From contig CAJNDS010002822.1 of the NCBI GenBank assembly GCA_905221605.1, positions 126,001 through 190,000 of the forward strand: a stretch of DNA of 64,000 nt, given 5' to 3'. This document shows, piece after piece, positions 41,237-51,447 of the stretch; position 1 is the first letter of the stretch, and every line of letters begins with the position of its first letter. The stretch comes from Symbiodinium natans. Its lineage: Eukaryota > Sar > Dinophyceae > Suessiales > Symbiodiniaceae. The notes under the pieces are model-generated. The model was not told the origin of the DNA, did not search any database, and was given only the letters and a program-made list of their open reading frames with translations. Both the position numbers and the translations under genes were made by a program.

Positions 41237-42020
41237 GGCATCCTCCTTGCTCTGCTCGGCACGCTACATGGGGCTTCAAGCAGATGCCTGGCCCGGAGCC
41301 CAGCAGCGGGTTTTGCAATTGTTGTTAAGGGTTGCGGTTTAGGTTGCGCTGTAGGTCGGGTTCTCCGGGTTTGGAGGTGTTAGGGGTCTTCGGTGATGGG
41401 CTGTCACGAGATTTCGGTGGCAAAGCAGATCCCTGGTTTAGGGTTTGGGGGAAACAGGTTTTCAAATGAGCCCAGATGCAAACACGGGCTTCGAACGATG
41501 CCTGGGTGCGGAAAGAAGCGTTTCCAAGGATTCTAGCTTGGACCTCTGAGGTTGTACCACTGTTGTACCCATGGGTTTGAGAACCCTTCTCAAGAACCTG
41601 GGGAATCTGTGTGAGGGGTATGGGCAACTGAGCCATCAACGTGGGCTCCTCCCTGTTCCAGAAACCCGCAGCCCCAACCCTAAATCCCAAGTCTCCAAAC
41701 CCCAAATCCCTTTCGTAACCCCAACCCCTTCAGCCCTATATATATGTGTATATATATATATATTTATATTATACTCCAACAAAAATGCAAAGACCCAAGC
41801 GCTCGCAGCTCGAATGCCAGACCAGAAATCTCCAACTTCACAAAAACTGAGCCCGCGCCTTGAACCCGAACTCCGCGCCCTCGGAGAGCAAGCATCTCCC
41901 CGCCCTAAATGCAAGAACCGTCAAGAGTTCATCAAGAACCCCATAAACAACGCGTAGCCCTATAACAACCCTACAGCAACCCTACGATAACCCGATAACA
42001 CCCCGCCCTGGCTCTTCCAG

Positions 42021-42062
42021 GACACTTGACTCCCTGATGAGCGCCGTAGGCCAGAACCCCCC
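42021..42062. other. Exon-like island 21
   Basis: A 42-bp island. Plus, between TTCCAG and GTTTGAGG: TLDSLMSAVGQNPP. Directly followed by TTTAGGG repeats. Confidence 0.4.
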
Positions 42063-42376
42063 GTTTGAGGGTTTAGGGTTTAGGGTTTAAGGTTTAGGGT
42101 TTAGGGTTTAGGGTGTTAGGGCTTATATAAGGGTTCAGGGCTCAAAAAACAAGAGGCAAGACCCTAAGCATCCACACCCTAAACCCTAAGCCCGAAGCCC
42201 TAAAGCTCAAAACATCGTCAGATTGTGAAGGCACAAGAGTCGAAGGGTTTGGCTTTGGCAGGGTGTCTATTCATGGCAGGGTGCGAAGTTAAACGCCATG
42301 GCTGTCATTTGCTGTTGGCACAGGTTCCCTAAGCCCTTAAACCCTAAAACCCGCATCTCGGGAACGGATGCTGCAG

Positions 42377-42446
42377 GCGGTCAGCTTGGGTGGGATTCCG
42401 CGCTGAACCTTCTCGACACCTCCAGAGTCCTAGGACGCCGCTGGAA
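42377..42446. other. Exon-like island 22
   Basis: Plus, between CTGCAG and GTTGTTAAGG: RSAWVGFRAEPSRHLQSPRT. Followed by TTTAGGG. Unrecognised. Confidence 0.35.
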
Positions 42447-42659
42447 GTTGTTAAGGGTTTAGGGTTTAGGGGCCCTTAACCCTACTCAACCCGCAGCCAG
42501 GAGTTCATGACATGAGGGGAGGTCCGGGTCTGGGTGAGGTCGTGAGCGCAAACACTGCCTAAGCTTGGCCTAGTGTGGCCAAAGAACTCATACAAGCGAT
42601 TAAACATAAACCCTAAATCCTAAACCCTCAACCCTAAACTACCCAAGCTCTTATTCCAG

Positions 42660-42749
42660 ACATTTCGATCTGGAGGAGTGGAGCCAGAACTCGCTGGCGC
42701 TGCAGCCTCACTGGAAGCTTGGAGTTTCTATTTCCAGCTGATAACGCTG
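42660..42749 (+). CDS. Exon candidate, unknown product
   Basis: Between ATTCCAG and a GTGGGG donor, exactly 90 bp on the plus strand read TFRSGGVEPELAGAAASLEA plus ten more codons. A second plus frame (FDLEEWSQNSLALQPHWKLG) is also open, so the frame is unsure. Preceded by C-strand heptamers. Confidence 0.4.
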
Positions 42750-42950
42750 GTGGGGAACTGAACATGTCGTTTTTTTTTTGGGTTTTTTTGCCATATTCTC
42801 GATCATGGACACACGCACATACATATACATGTGTATATATATACATATGTATGTATATGTCGCAACGAATACAGTAGGGTTTCCTCACTATGGGAAAAGC
42901 TACCCGAGCCTTGCAGCCATGGACATGTCGTGGGCTTTGGTGAGTCAAGG

Positions 42951-43092
42951 GACTAAAGGAGGGACCCTAGGGTTTTCCAGGGGCTACTTAGGTCTTAGGG
43001 ACTTTCTAAGGTATATATATATATATATATATAGGGGTTATACATGGGTTCTCTAGGGGAACAAGTTTAAGGGTCCCTTCTAGGGGTCCCTC
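42951..43092. mobile_element. Foldback element with (AT)n core
   Basis: GGGACTAAAGGAGGGACCCT at the left against AGGGTCCCTTCTAGGGGTCC at the right forms rough inverted repeats around a TATATA core at 43011-43034. Same design as the element at 51333. Confidence 0.5.
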
Positions 43093-43513
43093 CGTATGCC
43101 CCTGAAGCGAAGGTTCAGACTTTCTTAAGTGTTTTATGGGCAGGAGACCTTGGGGACTCGGGGCTCGGAGTTCTGAGTCTGTGCCAGTGGGGTAGTTCTG
43201 GGCTCAGGAAACGAGAAGCAACCCTAAACCGTAAACCCTAAGCCCTAAAGTAAAGAAAGGCTTTCGCGGAGAAGCTGCCAGGCTCGAACTGAACGATTGT
43301 GAATCCGCACGCGTGCCCTTAAAGCCATGGTGCAAAGTCCCTCCAGGGTATCGGCCAAAGAGGACCAATGCAAGGGGAAGGAGGCCTTGATTTAAAGAGT
43401 TTAGAGGACTTAGGGTTCAGAGCATACACGGGTTGAGGGTTGGCAAGCTCAGGCAAGAAGCCCACCACCTAGAGCAACCTTAACCACCCCAAGCCCTATA
43501 AAACCCTCTGCAG

Positions 43514-43606
43514 GTGCTCGTGGCCAGTGACACCGACAGTTCCTCCGAAGCGACGGAGGTCGAGAGCAGTGCTGGCTCGGATATTGAGGCTCGCAAGGCG
43601 AGGCCG
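43514..43606 (+). CDS. SRRT: ARS2/SERRATE-like, N-terminal acidic exon
   Basis: The first of a series of plus-strand exons that together read as an ARS2/SERRATE homologue, the nuclear RNA-processing adaptor linking the cap-binding complex to miRNA processing and RNA decay in animals and plants. This 93-bp exon lies between CTGCAG and GTGGTGG and reads 31 codons, with SDTDSSSEATEVESSAGSDI then EARKARP. It is acidic, Ser-rich and low complexity, as expected of the disordered N-terminus. It could be a neighbouring gene; assignment rests on position next to the RS-rich exon. Confidence 0.5.
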
Positions 43607-43742
43607 GTGGTGGTTGATGGCAGGAATCATCGAAGTTACTAGGAAATGTCTTTAGGGACTGCAGGGACAAGTGCTCCGGAAAAACCATTTGTGTGTGGAA
43701 CTGTCCGGTATGCTGATGCAGATTTGGGGCATTGGTGCCCAA

Positions 43743-43867
43743 GGCCAGCAAGCGGCCGACAAGCCCAGCGCGGTCGCCATCGCGCCCCCGGCGCTCGCGC
43801 TCGCGCTCGCGGCGGTCCCGCTCCCGCTCCCGGCGCTCCTGGATTCGCAATGCCTTCAAAGGCCCGA
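43743..43867 (+). CDS. SRRT: ARS2/SERRATE-like, RS-rich exon
   Basis: Plus strand after CCCAAG: KRPTSPARSPSRPRRSRSRS followed by RRSRSRSRRSWIRNAF. A classical Arg/Ser domain, matching the RS/RD-rich N-terminus of animal ARS2. The opposite strand shows an Arg/Glu-rich shadow frame (43449-43859), which I reject. The donor is probably GTTGAGG. Confidence 0.65.
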
Positions 43868-44380
43868 GTTGAGGGCTCAGGGTGTCAGGTTTAGGGGGCT
43901 TAGCGTCACAGAAGTGGCATTTAGTAAGTGCTCTTATGCAGCAGGTGGCTCAGGTCATGTCACGGTTCAAGTGGGTCGAAAATGTCGGCGCTCCTTAAGC
44001 CATGAAATCCGCCCCGGCCCCACTTTTGTGGCCGAAGTAGGCTAGTATTGGTTTGTCGGGTCTTGGGTTTGGCTTCTAAGAACTTGTGCATGCAGGCCCC
44101 TCAATCTCCAATCGGCACACGGTGGTGTGCTGGTTCGGCCGAAACTGCACTCGAACCACCTGCTGGCCATGGCCCCAGCTGACCTTTGACAGTGACTATG
44201 CTGATAATTCACCAGAACGCATCCTCAGCAGGTTCTTACATCCCGATGGCCGCGACTGCGATGTGAAAGCCAGTAAGGCTTGTAAGGGTGGAGGCGGCAA
44301 GGTGGGGCCCTTTCAAAAGCCTGCAGTGCGGTGTGAAGTCCCCCAACCACTTGTGATCACATATGCTTGTTGCTTGAGAG

Positions 44381-44882
44381 GGCATTGGCAAGAGCGGCAA
44401 GTCCGGCAAGAACCTTCCTTGCGCATTCCGGCGCCGGAGCAAGACTCCACGGCGCCGTGCACGCAGCCCGAGCCCACGCAGCTCGCAGCACAGGCCCCGC
44501 TTTGCCAGCCGATCCCCTTCGCAGAAGCCGCCTGCACCGCGGCGCCTTGTGGACGAGACGCCGGCGAGTCCTCCCAAGATGACCCGGGGCACAAAGGGTT
44601 CAGAGCCAGGAAAGGCAGTGACGTCAGTGTTGCCGAGCTTCCGCGACTTTGTCCTGAAGCACGTGCACAATGAGGATTCTCCCGACTGCGTGCTGGACAT
44701 GTTCCAGAAGCATCTCAGCAACTCGATGAAGGAAGGCTTGGAGGCACTCAAAGGTACGGGGCTTTTCCGTGATCTCTACCATCCTCTGGCCCGGCTCCGG
44801 CGATTTGACACCTACCTTGGCCTGACGCAGAGGGGCGCGGCAGGATTTGCGCAGGACCTTCGAGCGGGAAGGCGCGATCAGA
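44381..44882 (+). CDS. SRRT: ARS2/SERRATE-like, N-terminal domain exon
   Basis: Open from a TGAGAG acceptor. It begins with a second Arg/Ser segment (RRRSKTPRRRARSPSPRSSQ) and leads into a SERRATE N-terminal-like helical domain: SFRDFVLKHVHNEDSPDCVL, then LFRDLYHPLARLRRFDTYLG and GFAQDLRAGRRDQSDLD. The order F-x-x-F ... Y-H-P ... R ... F-x-x-D-L-x-x-G follows that of animal and plant proteins (for example ...KYHP...F...L..G). The open frame runs on to 44995 through a GAGA-rich stretch that is more likely intron; a GT donor is available at 44883. Confidence 0.65.
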
Positions 44883-45076
44883 GTGATCTAGACCAGAAAC
44901 GCAATACGCAGAGCACCCAAGAGAGAAGAGAGAGAGTCAGAGAGAAGGAGAACACAACATTGTCAGAAACCAAGGGCTTGGATGGCTCACTATAAACTGT
45001 GCACGGGCTGCGGTTTTATGATGTCAACGTTTTTGTGGGTGCAGCTTTCACGTGGAGACAGCTCCCAATGGCCAGG

Positions 45077-45195
45077 TACCGAGGGTTGTCCCTCCAAGCG
45101 GGTCAGGTGCGGCGTGGGGCCACGAGCCCTGTGGCCGGCCATCTTGAATCACCGGAGTTTGCCTTTGACCCTGACGTTGACTCCTTGATGATTTG
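45077..45195 (+). CDS. SRRT: ARS2/SERRATE-like, RRM-like start
   Basis: Plus strand after GCCAG: YRGLSLQAGQVRRGATSPVA, then ESPEFAFDPDVDSLMICGL. The final hydrophobic strand would be beta-1 of the RRM-like domain that follows the N-terminal domain in ARS2. A GC donor is likely. Confidence 0.5.
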
Positions 45196-45290
45196 CGGCT
45201 TGGCTTTTCTAGGACAGGATGTTGGAGAGCGAACGCAGTGAAGGTCCTGACTCGGCTGTATTGATAAGGTGGCCTTCCGCCGGCAGTGAG

Positions 45291-45440
45291 TGTATGGGAT
45301 GTCCTGGATCACATCCAGGACCCCACATGCTGTTCGTACTTGAGCGCGTTGCAAGCCTGTGCCTCTGGGAGGATTGCTCTGGGTTTCGCACTGCTGCCTG
45401 GACGCCGCGGTTTAATTCAAGCTTGCAGCGTAACTTCTAT
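45291..45440 (+). CDS. SRRT: ARS2/SERRATE-like, RRM-like continuation
   Basis: VSVWDVLDHIQD directly fits helix 1 after the preceding SLMICGL strand. A later frame, RTAAWTPRFNSSLQRNFYAR, resembles the conserved aromatic strand (W-x-x-F) of the ARS2 RRM, implying a small intron or frame change inside this block. Boundaries are approximate. Confidence 0.45.
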
Positions 45441-46090
45441 GCCAGGTGGGCATGGGGCCGTGCGGCAGAGTCAGAGTGTCCGTGTCACCTGACAGGTTCG
45501 CTTCAGCTGGGGATGCCACCGCGGCCGCTGTCATCCTCATGAGGAATTCGGATACTCTCCTGAGCGCACCAGGTGGGGGCTGTGCCAGTGAAGAAGGCAT
45601 TTCAGCTCATTGTCGACAATACACGTGGGGCTGGGGCTTCTGACTCTCGATAACCCTGATTCTCGATATCATCTGCAGTTAGGTATCTTATTGCAAGAAG
45701 GCCGAAAGATTTCAGAACCAACTAGTGCTCAACACATTCCCTAGCTATCACACTTGTGCCGCTTCACCCGAAACCCGATAAGCCCCAAAAGCCCAAACCC
45801 AATGGAGCTTTTGCTAGGCAAGTGGCAATAAAACCCTGAACCCTAAACCCTAAGCTCCAAGCCCTGTGGCACGTTGCCGCGTAGATCCAAAACCCCAAGC
45901 CGGGCCTTGAAATCTGATTTGGCAGACACAGGACCGTGATAGAAATTTGCTGCACGTGCGCCGATAGCGGGCGCATGTGCCTGCAGGTATGGAGGGAGCC
46001 GGCCGCGTGTCGGTGCTGAGCCCCAAGCCTGACTTGGGTGCCCGTGTGCTGCCTCAGGACACTTGGGCTTTGCACGTTGTGTCATTCCAG

Positions 46091-46470
46091 AGGCTTAAGT
46101 TTTTTGGCGGGCACCTGGTGTCGAGACTGCAAGGAAATGTCTCTTCCGGAGCGCCTTCTCAAGGATCTGACGCTCAGCGAGAAAGTGATCCGTTGCCTTG
46201 ACAGCCTTGCGCGGGTGCCGACCGACATCACGAGCCTGGTGCTCAATGTGGATGGCTCCACAGAATTCAAGCTGGACCTACGCATCCTCTACTTGCGCAG
46301 GGTCCACCACTTTTGTTTCTACATGGCGCGCTGGTGTGACGACGAGTGGTCCTTACGCGACGCGTGCGGCGTCGCTGTCGTTCGCGAGCCGGCACAGCCG
46401 GGTTGCACACCGGGAACCTGGTCCACCGAACACGAAGAGCGCTTGGAGAGCTTTCTGGCCAATGCGTGGC
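46091..46470 (+). CDS. SRRT: ARS2/SERRATE-like, central domain exon
   Basis: Plus strand after CATTCCAG. Reads MSLPERLLKDLTLSEKVIRC, then LARVPTDITSLVLNVDGSTE and FKLDLRILYLRRVHHFCFYM, followed by DACGVAVVREPAQPG. The L-D-x-x-L-x-Y-L-R-x-V-H-x-x-x-Y segment and the following C-G-x-x-x-V-R-x-P are signature blocks of ARS2/SERRATE (human LLYLRIVHSIDYY, CGIIHVRGP). This is among the strongest identity evidence. A GAGA-rich tail after 46480 is intronic. Confidence 0.75.
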
Positions 46471-46601
46471 TCGGCGAATTATCATACAAGAGAGAGAAAG
46501 AGAGAGAGACACATATATGAAAAATATAATACAATGTTGTATATTGCCTTACACTATACTATATTAGTTTAGCGTACCTTTGTGTCACTCTGTGTGCCGA
46601 G

Positions 46602-46672
46602 GTTTTTGGATCCTCCGCCCGATGTCCTTGACCACGTTGATGCCCGCATTGTCCAGCACGTAGCCAAGGCCG
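46602..46672 (+). CDS. SRRT: ARS2/SERRATE-like, linker exon
   Basis: FLDPPPDVLDHVDARIVQHV then AKA. It joins the next exon in phase (AKA|EETEEAIL) through a GC donor. In ARS2 an equivalent Glu-rich helix precedes the zinc finger. Confidence 0.65.
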
Positions 46673-46824
46673 GCTGAGGTTAAGGCTTAGGTTTTAAGGG
46701 TTCAAACTCTACACCTGAAACCCTCAACCCCAACCTTAAACCCTAAACCCATAGGGGCGATGGCAAAAGAAAACCCGTAGGGGCGTGTTTAGAGGGTTCA
46801 TGTAGGGCCTATACATGACCTGAG

Positions 46825-46888
46825 AGGAGACGGAAGAAGCAATATTGAAGATCAAGGATGAGAAGTTCAAGTGCAGGCTTTGTGGCAA
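46825..46888 (+). CDS. SRRT: ARS2/SERRATE-like, first half of zinc finger
   Basis: EETEEAILKIKDEKFKCRLC, then GK with the codon split by a GC-AG intron. The two cysteines of the C2H2 finger lie here. Confidence 0.75.
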
Positions 46889-47004
46889 GCCGCTCGGAGA
46901 GATTAGCTTCTGGGCCTGCCCATACTGTCTATCGACTAGTTGCCGACACAACGTTGTCTGAAGACCCTGGACCGTGTAACTTCAAAAACAAACGTGAGCC
47001 CGAG

Positions 47005-47043
47005 GCACTTCCGTGGAGCAGACTTTGTCCGCACGCACATTGG
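47005..47043 (+). CDS. SRRT: ARS2/SERRATE-like, second half of zinc finger
   Basis: Starts with G after a CCGAG acceptor. Joined to the previous exon it gives KFKCRLCGKHFRGADFVRTH, the counterpart of the ARS2 finger (human WLCPLSGKKFKGPEFVRKH). Exact phase and motif continuity across the intron are strong proof of both gene and splice sites. Confidence 0.75.
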
Positions 47044-47155
47044 GCGTGCAAGGGCTGCAGATTGGAAATGCTTTCGGCTTTGGGGTGATAGGGTTCTGGG
47101 GCTTCTAGGGCCCATGGGGTTTGAAGGGGTCTAGCGAACTTAGGGCCGTTCTGAG

Positions 47156-47245
47156 GCATGCACTTGTCGCTGGTGGAGGCGCGATTTGGGCAGATTCTTT
47201 GCAGCTCCAGTGCGACGACGTCACCTGCTGTAGGTGACTGGCAAG
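47156..47245 (+). CDS. SRRT: Possible ARS2-like exon after zinc finger
   Basis: After TCTGAG, one frame reads MHLSLVEARFGQILC, which could supply the second His and helix of the finger. Another gives GHALVAGGGAIWADSLQ. Tentative. Confidence 0.3.
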
Positions 47246-47543
47246 AGCAACCCTCAACGATCACACCCATAACAGGCAACTACGTACCGGCAGCACAGTG
47301 ACGATGCAACCATGCGACTTCACCCACTCAGGATATCGCGATACGCACAAACCGTTCTCGAGAGCCAACCTCCAAAAACCCTAAACCCTAAACCCTAAAC
47401 CCTAAACCCTGGTATAGCTAGCAGTACCTGGTGGGACCAGGGCAAAAGGAAGCGGAGACATAGTAATGCAACATCTGAAATTGTACATCGCCAGAAATGC
47501 TACCCTGCGGTGCGGCTGGACTGCTTGGATGGTGGCAAAAAAA

Positions 47544-47632
47544 CCCTAAACCCTAAACCCTAAACCCTAAACCCTAAACCCTAAACCCTAAACCCTAAAC
47601 CCTAAACCCTAAACCCTAAACCCTAAACCCTG
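47544..47632 (-). repeat. (CCCTAAA)n tract
   Basis: Twelve perfect heptamers ahead of the island at 47645. Confidence 0.95.
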
Positions 47633-47644
47633 AATCCTTCAGGC

Positions 47645-47718
47645 CCTCAGCCTCCGGCCCATGCCAGGCTGCCCGCGAGGAACTGCTGGCCGATGAGGCT
47701 GCGAAGGCCGCGCCATTT
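47645..47718. other. Exon-like island 23
   Basis: Plus, after TTCAG: PSASGPCQAAREELLADEAA then KAAPFG, an Ala/Glu-rich helix. Probably plus, downstream of the ARS2-like gene. Unassigned. Confidence 0.45.
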
Positions 47719-47721
47719 GGG

Positions 47722-47808
47722 GGGTTCAGGGTTCAGGGTTTAGGGTTTAGGGTTAGGGTTCAGGGTTCAGGGTTCAGGGTTTAGGATTTAGGGTTTAGGG
47801 TTTAGGGT

Positions 47809-47861
<53 letters not shown>

Positions 47862-47935
47862 GGTTTAAGGTTTAGGGTTTATAGGGTTTAGGGTTTAGGG
47901 TTTATCGGGTTTATCGGGTTTATCGGGTTTATCCC
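47722..47935 (+). repeat. TTCAGGG, TTGAGGG, TTTATCGGG blocks
   Basis: Successive homogeneous blocks: TTCAGGG, TTTAGGG, about nine TTGAGGG, then TTTATCGGG. Each variant is locally amplified. Confidence 0.95.
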
Positions 47936-48574
47936 CAAGCCCTAAGCCCTAAACCCTAAACCTTGAACCCTAAAACCCTAAACCCCAAACCTTAAACCCT
48001 AAGCCCTAAGCATGTAAGCGATTCAGGCCTGGATGTCGGATGATGAACGACCGATGGGCCATGCACGGCAAGGAGCTTTCGACCAGGCCTAGCCAGTGTT
48101 CACTATAGGGCTTTAGGGTTTCAGGTTTTAGGGTTTCAGGTTTTAGGGTTTCAGGGTTTTGGGGTTTCAGGGTTTTTGGGTTTTTGGGGTTTTGGGGTTT
48201 TAGGGTTTTAGGGTTGCCAACTCTGGACTGACATCTTGACTGCCCCAAAACTTCGCCAATAGTTGAACTTTAAACCTTTTGGCTTCCCTTTTTTTTTTTT
48301 TCGAAAAAAAGAAGTTTGACCGATCTAAGCTTATAGACCCTTGCTGACAAATTCAGGAGCCAAGCCTAAAGCATCACCCAGCATGGCATTTGCCGTCAGC
48401 CGCCTTAACTGCTTCTTGCATTTTGTTGCCAGCCGTAAACCTTCCCAGGCCACTGCAGCTGGGCACGATGCGGGTGCAAAAAACAAGGTCACTGCAGCAG
48501 GAGGAGCATGAGTTGACATCCACCTCTCTCGAGCCAAACCATGCCAGGCCACTGGGCCCCCATCAGAACTAGGC

Positions 48575-48662
48575 TTAGGGTTTAGGGTCTAGGGTTCAGG
48601 GGTTTAGGGTTCAGGGTTTAGGGTTTAGGGTTTAGGGTTTAGGGTTTAGGGTTTAGGGTTCT
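48575..48662 (+). repeat. (TTTAGGG)n tract
   Basis: About ten G-strand heptamers. Confidence 0.95.
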
Positions 48663-49250
48663 AGGCCTCTGAGACTTCGAGCATGAACTTTGCTTGTTTT
48701 ACGAGCCCTCTTGCTTCTGGCTGGGTTTGGTGTGCCAGGGGAGCGCCTTTTTTGCGGCGCTGATAGAAGACGGCGGCAGAGAATCTGTCGGCTGTCAAGA
48801 TGGTGGCATGACTGGGCGCAATCCCTAGTCATGTCGAGACACGTAGTTTCCCTAGAGCCCAAGCCAACAAGGCAAGACTGCCCGCCTGCACGATGCCAAG
48901 GGCACAAAAAAAAATGCAGCTGAGATTCGTCTCGATGCGCAGACGTGGCATCAGAAGACCACAGGAGATCCGCTTCTGCAACCCCCGCCATTCTTCATTC
49001 TCAAAGCGCTGAGGGCTACATCCTCAGCGTAGCTCCCTAAGCCCTAAACCCCGACTCCCCGAAACCCCAAACCCAACCCTAACCCTAAATCCTTAAACGC
49101 CGAGATCCCCTAAACCTGCTCCCCCGAAGCTCGGCAACCCCGCCACTCTAAGGACGCCTGCTGCCATTCGAAGGAGCCTTGTTGGCTACTGCTTGGTTTA
49201 GGGTTTAGGGTTTAGGGTCTAGGGTTTAGGGTTTGGGGTTTAGGGTTTAA
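48663..49250. other. Interval with one Cys-rich frame
   Basis: 48732-48923 plus reads GERLFCGADRRRRQRICRLS and later DCPPARCQGHKKKCS before a stop. Suggestive but unrecognised, so no gene is called. A short island at about 49142-49192 (plus: DACCHSKEPCWLLL) precedes TTTAGGG repeats. Confidence 0.35.
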
Positions 49251-49252
49251 GC

Positions 49253-49330
49253 TGGGATGTCCTTAATAGGGATTATCACACGGGTACTATAATCCCTATG
49301 AAGGACTGTCAGCATAAGGGAGAACATCCC
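49253..49330. mobile_element. MITE-1 copy d
   Basis: About 78 bp: GGGATGTCCTTAATAGGGAT at the left; AGCATAAGGGAGAACATCCC at the right is its imperfect inverse. Shorter than other copies; a MITE-2 copy lies about 20 bp downstream. Confidence 0.7.
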
Positions 49331-49350
49331 AAGTTAAGTGGTTTAAGTTT

Positions 49351-49463
49351 TGAGGTTCCCCATCTTTGGGGTACCTTATTGGGGTCCTTATTCATACAGT
49401 TCATAAGGGAATCCTACTATTTGGGTTCAATTTTAGGGGTCCCCTATGTTCGTAAAACCCCCA
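49351..49463. mobile_element. MITE-2 copy b
   Basis: GGGGTACCTTATTGGGGTCC internally, right end GTTCGTAAAACCCCCAT, as in copy a at 28902. Confidence 0.65.
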
Positions 49464-50044
49464 TTCAAGGCTGTTGAGGGTTAAAGTTCTTGCTGTAAGG
49501 CTGTTCGTTGTTTTTCTTTCTCGGGGAGGCACCAGAAGCAACCCATCACCCTGAATTTTACAAGCCCAAGGCTCTAAATCCCTGTTGCCCTTAAGGACAT
49601 GAAAGCCTAGCAAATCCAAGACAAGCAGATATCGGGGATCCTCCAAATTCGGGCCCCTTTTGGGGCTACGATTCTTCGGCGGCCCTCATATGTCGGGTAC
49701 AAAGGGACAAAAAATTGAGAAATGACCATATGTATTTCGAGAGTATATCTAAAGGCTCCTATGTAGTACCTTTTTGGGGTAGTATACTAGAATCCCCTAT
49801 AATTAACCCAAAAAGGAACTAAATTATAGCCTTCAGGTAGAGCCTAGCGGCCTAACGCCCACGAGCAGCCCAGGACCAGGGCGCCTGGGCTGCGGGGCTC
49901 GACTTGGGTGCTTGGATGTTCCTGGGCCCAACCTTGTGTTTTGCTTTCCTTCTTGAAGCTTTCGGTTAAAGCTTTCGGTTTAAGGTTTCAGCCCTAACCC
50001 GAAGCCATCTAGGAAACCCTCAGCCCCCAACCCCCTCCCTAATG

Positions 50045-50166
50045 TACCGTACACCCTACACCCTACACCCTACACCCTACACTCTACACCCTACACCCTA
50101 AACCCGAAACCCTAAACCCTAAACCCTAAACCCTAAACCCTAAACCCTAAACCCTAAACCCTAAAC
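50045..50166 (-). repeat. CCCTACA then CCCTAAA tract
   Basis: A block of CCCTACA units passes into CCCTAAA units, then a CAG and an island at 50168-50240 (plus: RFEERLEPHAMSQSLPGSKI). Confidence 0.93.
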
Positions 50167-50265
50167 AGGTTCGAGGAGAGGCTGGAGCCCCACGCCATGA
50201 GCCAGAGCCTGCCTGGGTCGAAGATTCTGCCGGGGGGGAGTTTGGGAGCTCTAGGGAGGGGGGGG

Positions 50266-50399
50266 GGGTTTAGGGTTTAGGGTTTAGGGTTTAGGGTTTA
50301 GGGTTCAGGGTTTAGGGTTTAGGGTTTAGGGTTTTAGGGTTTAGGGTTTAGGGTTTTAGGGTTTTAGGGTTTAGAGTTTAGGGTTTTAGGGTTTAGGGT

Positions 50400-50438
<39 letters not shown>

Positions 50439-50510
50439 GGTTCAGGGTTCAGGGTTCAGGGTTCAGGGTTGAGGGTTGAGGGTTGAGGTAGAGGGTAGAG
50501 GGTTGAGGCT
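50266..50510 (+). repeat. Long TTTAGGG/TTGAGGG/TTCAGGG tract
   Basis: About 240 bp of G-strand heptamers in variant blocks, with TTTTAGGG octamers interspersed. Confidence 0.95.
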
Positions 50511-51213
50511 TGAGGTAGCTAGGGCCCAGCGTAGGCCTTCATTTAGGGTTTAGGTTCCCTTATAAAAAGGTCACCCTTTTTGTTCCTAGGCTACTCTTGG
50601 GTCTAGTTAGGGTTTAGGGGTTTAAGGTGACAAGGACGGTTTCGGGTGATTTACAGGGGCTTCTAGGTGTTTCAGCCCAGGTCGGGGGCCGAGGCGGGGG
50701 GGGGGGGGGGCATCTTCGGAGTTGAATTTAAGGGGTTTCGAAGTGGGGTTTAGGGGGTTTCGTGTTGATTGGGTTTAGGGTTTGGGGGTTAGGGTTTGGA
50801 TCCCAATGGGGCATTCATTACTGAGAGCTTCAGCTTGAAATCGCAAAAATTTTCGAGCCCAAAAGCCCTCAACCAACCCCGAACCCAAACCCAATGTTCA
50901 TGTGAAACTCCTATCCCAAAGAAGCCGTTTCGGTCTTGAGTTGGACTGTGTTCGGGGTTGGGATATTGTCTGTTGGGGCTTTCCTGCTTTGTTGGGAGCG
51001 TCTAGTCAAATATACCATCCACCCCCAAGCCCTGGAACCATAACAATGAAGGGCCAGCCATGACATTTCTGTAGCCTGACGCACAATCAGTATTTTCACA
51101 TCAATGCACCACAAGACTTTGGCTAGGTGATATGCTAGATCCTCCTCCCTACTTCTGGTGCTACTATTACAGTGGACTATAGTATACTATAGCATACTTC
51201 CTCACCTCAAGCC

Positions 51214-51311
51214 ATGGAGTTAGAGTCTGGAATGCTGCATGTCTGGAAAGCCTCGGGCGAAGAGCTGGCGGCCATCCCTTGTGATGAGCTGACGGATGTG
51301 CCAAGCTTGAA
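51214..51311 (+). CDS. Ankyrin-repeat protein, exon 1 with start codon
   Basis: ATG at 51214 in CCTCAAGCCATGG; the AG just upstream could accept a spliced leader. Reads MELESGMLHVWKASGEELAA then IPCDELTDVPSLK, a start typical of a large dinoflagellate ankyrin family. The codon for Lys is split by a GC donor at 51312. Joined to exon 2 it gives DVPSLKKQRLRELCGVPVFR in perfect phase. The 369-bp intron contains a complete foldback element with an (AT)n core. Confidence 0.75.
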
Positions 51312-51332
51312 GCCCGACCGGGAAAATCTGGC

Positions 51333-51447
51333 CGGTTCTTAGTAGGGAATAAGGGAATGAGGTACCCTACATAACCCCTTAGTATATATATATATATATA
51401 TATATATATGGGGCCCTAATTCCTGCATTCCCTACTCAGAACCAGGG
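51333..51447. mobile_element. MITE-3 with (AT)n core, inside ankyrin intron
   Basis: Left end CGGTTCTTAGTAGGGAATAA; the reverse complement of the right end reads CCTGGTTCTGAGTAGGGAAT. Arms of about 35 bp surround a TATATA run at 51384-51410. No coding capacity. Confidence 0.75.

Noticed and set aside
43449-43859. Minus-strand Arg/Glu-rich ORF
   Set aside because: Shadow of the plus-strand RS domain, which fits the neighbouring ARS2-like exons.
44900-44995. Extension of the ARS2-like exon through a Glu/Arg-rich tail
   Set aside because: The GAGA-rich run and a usable GT donor at 44883 suggest intron; the family has no such tail here.
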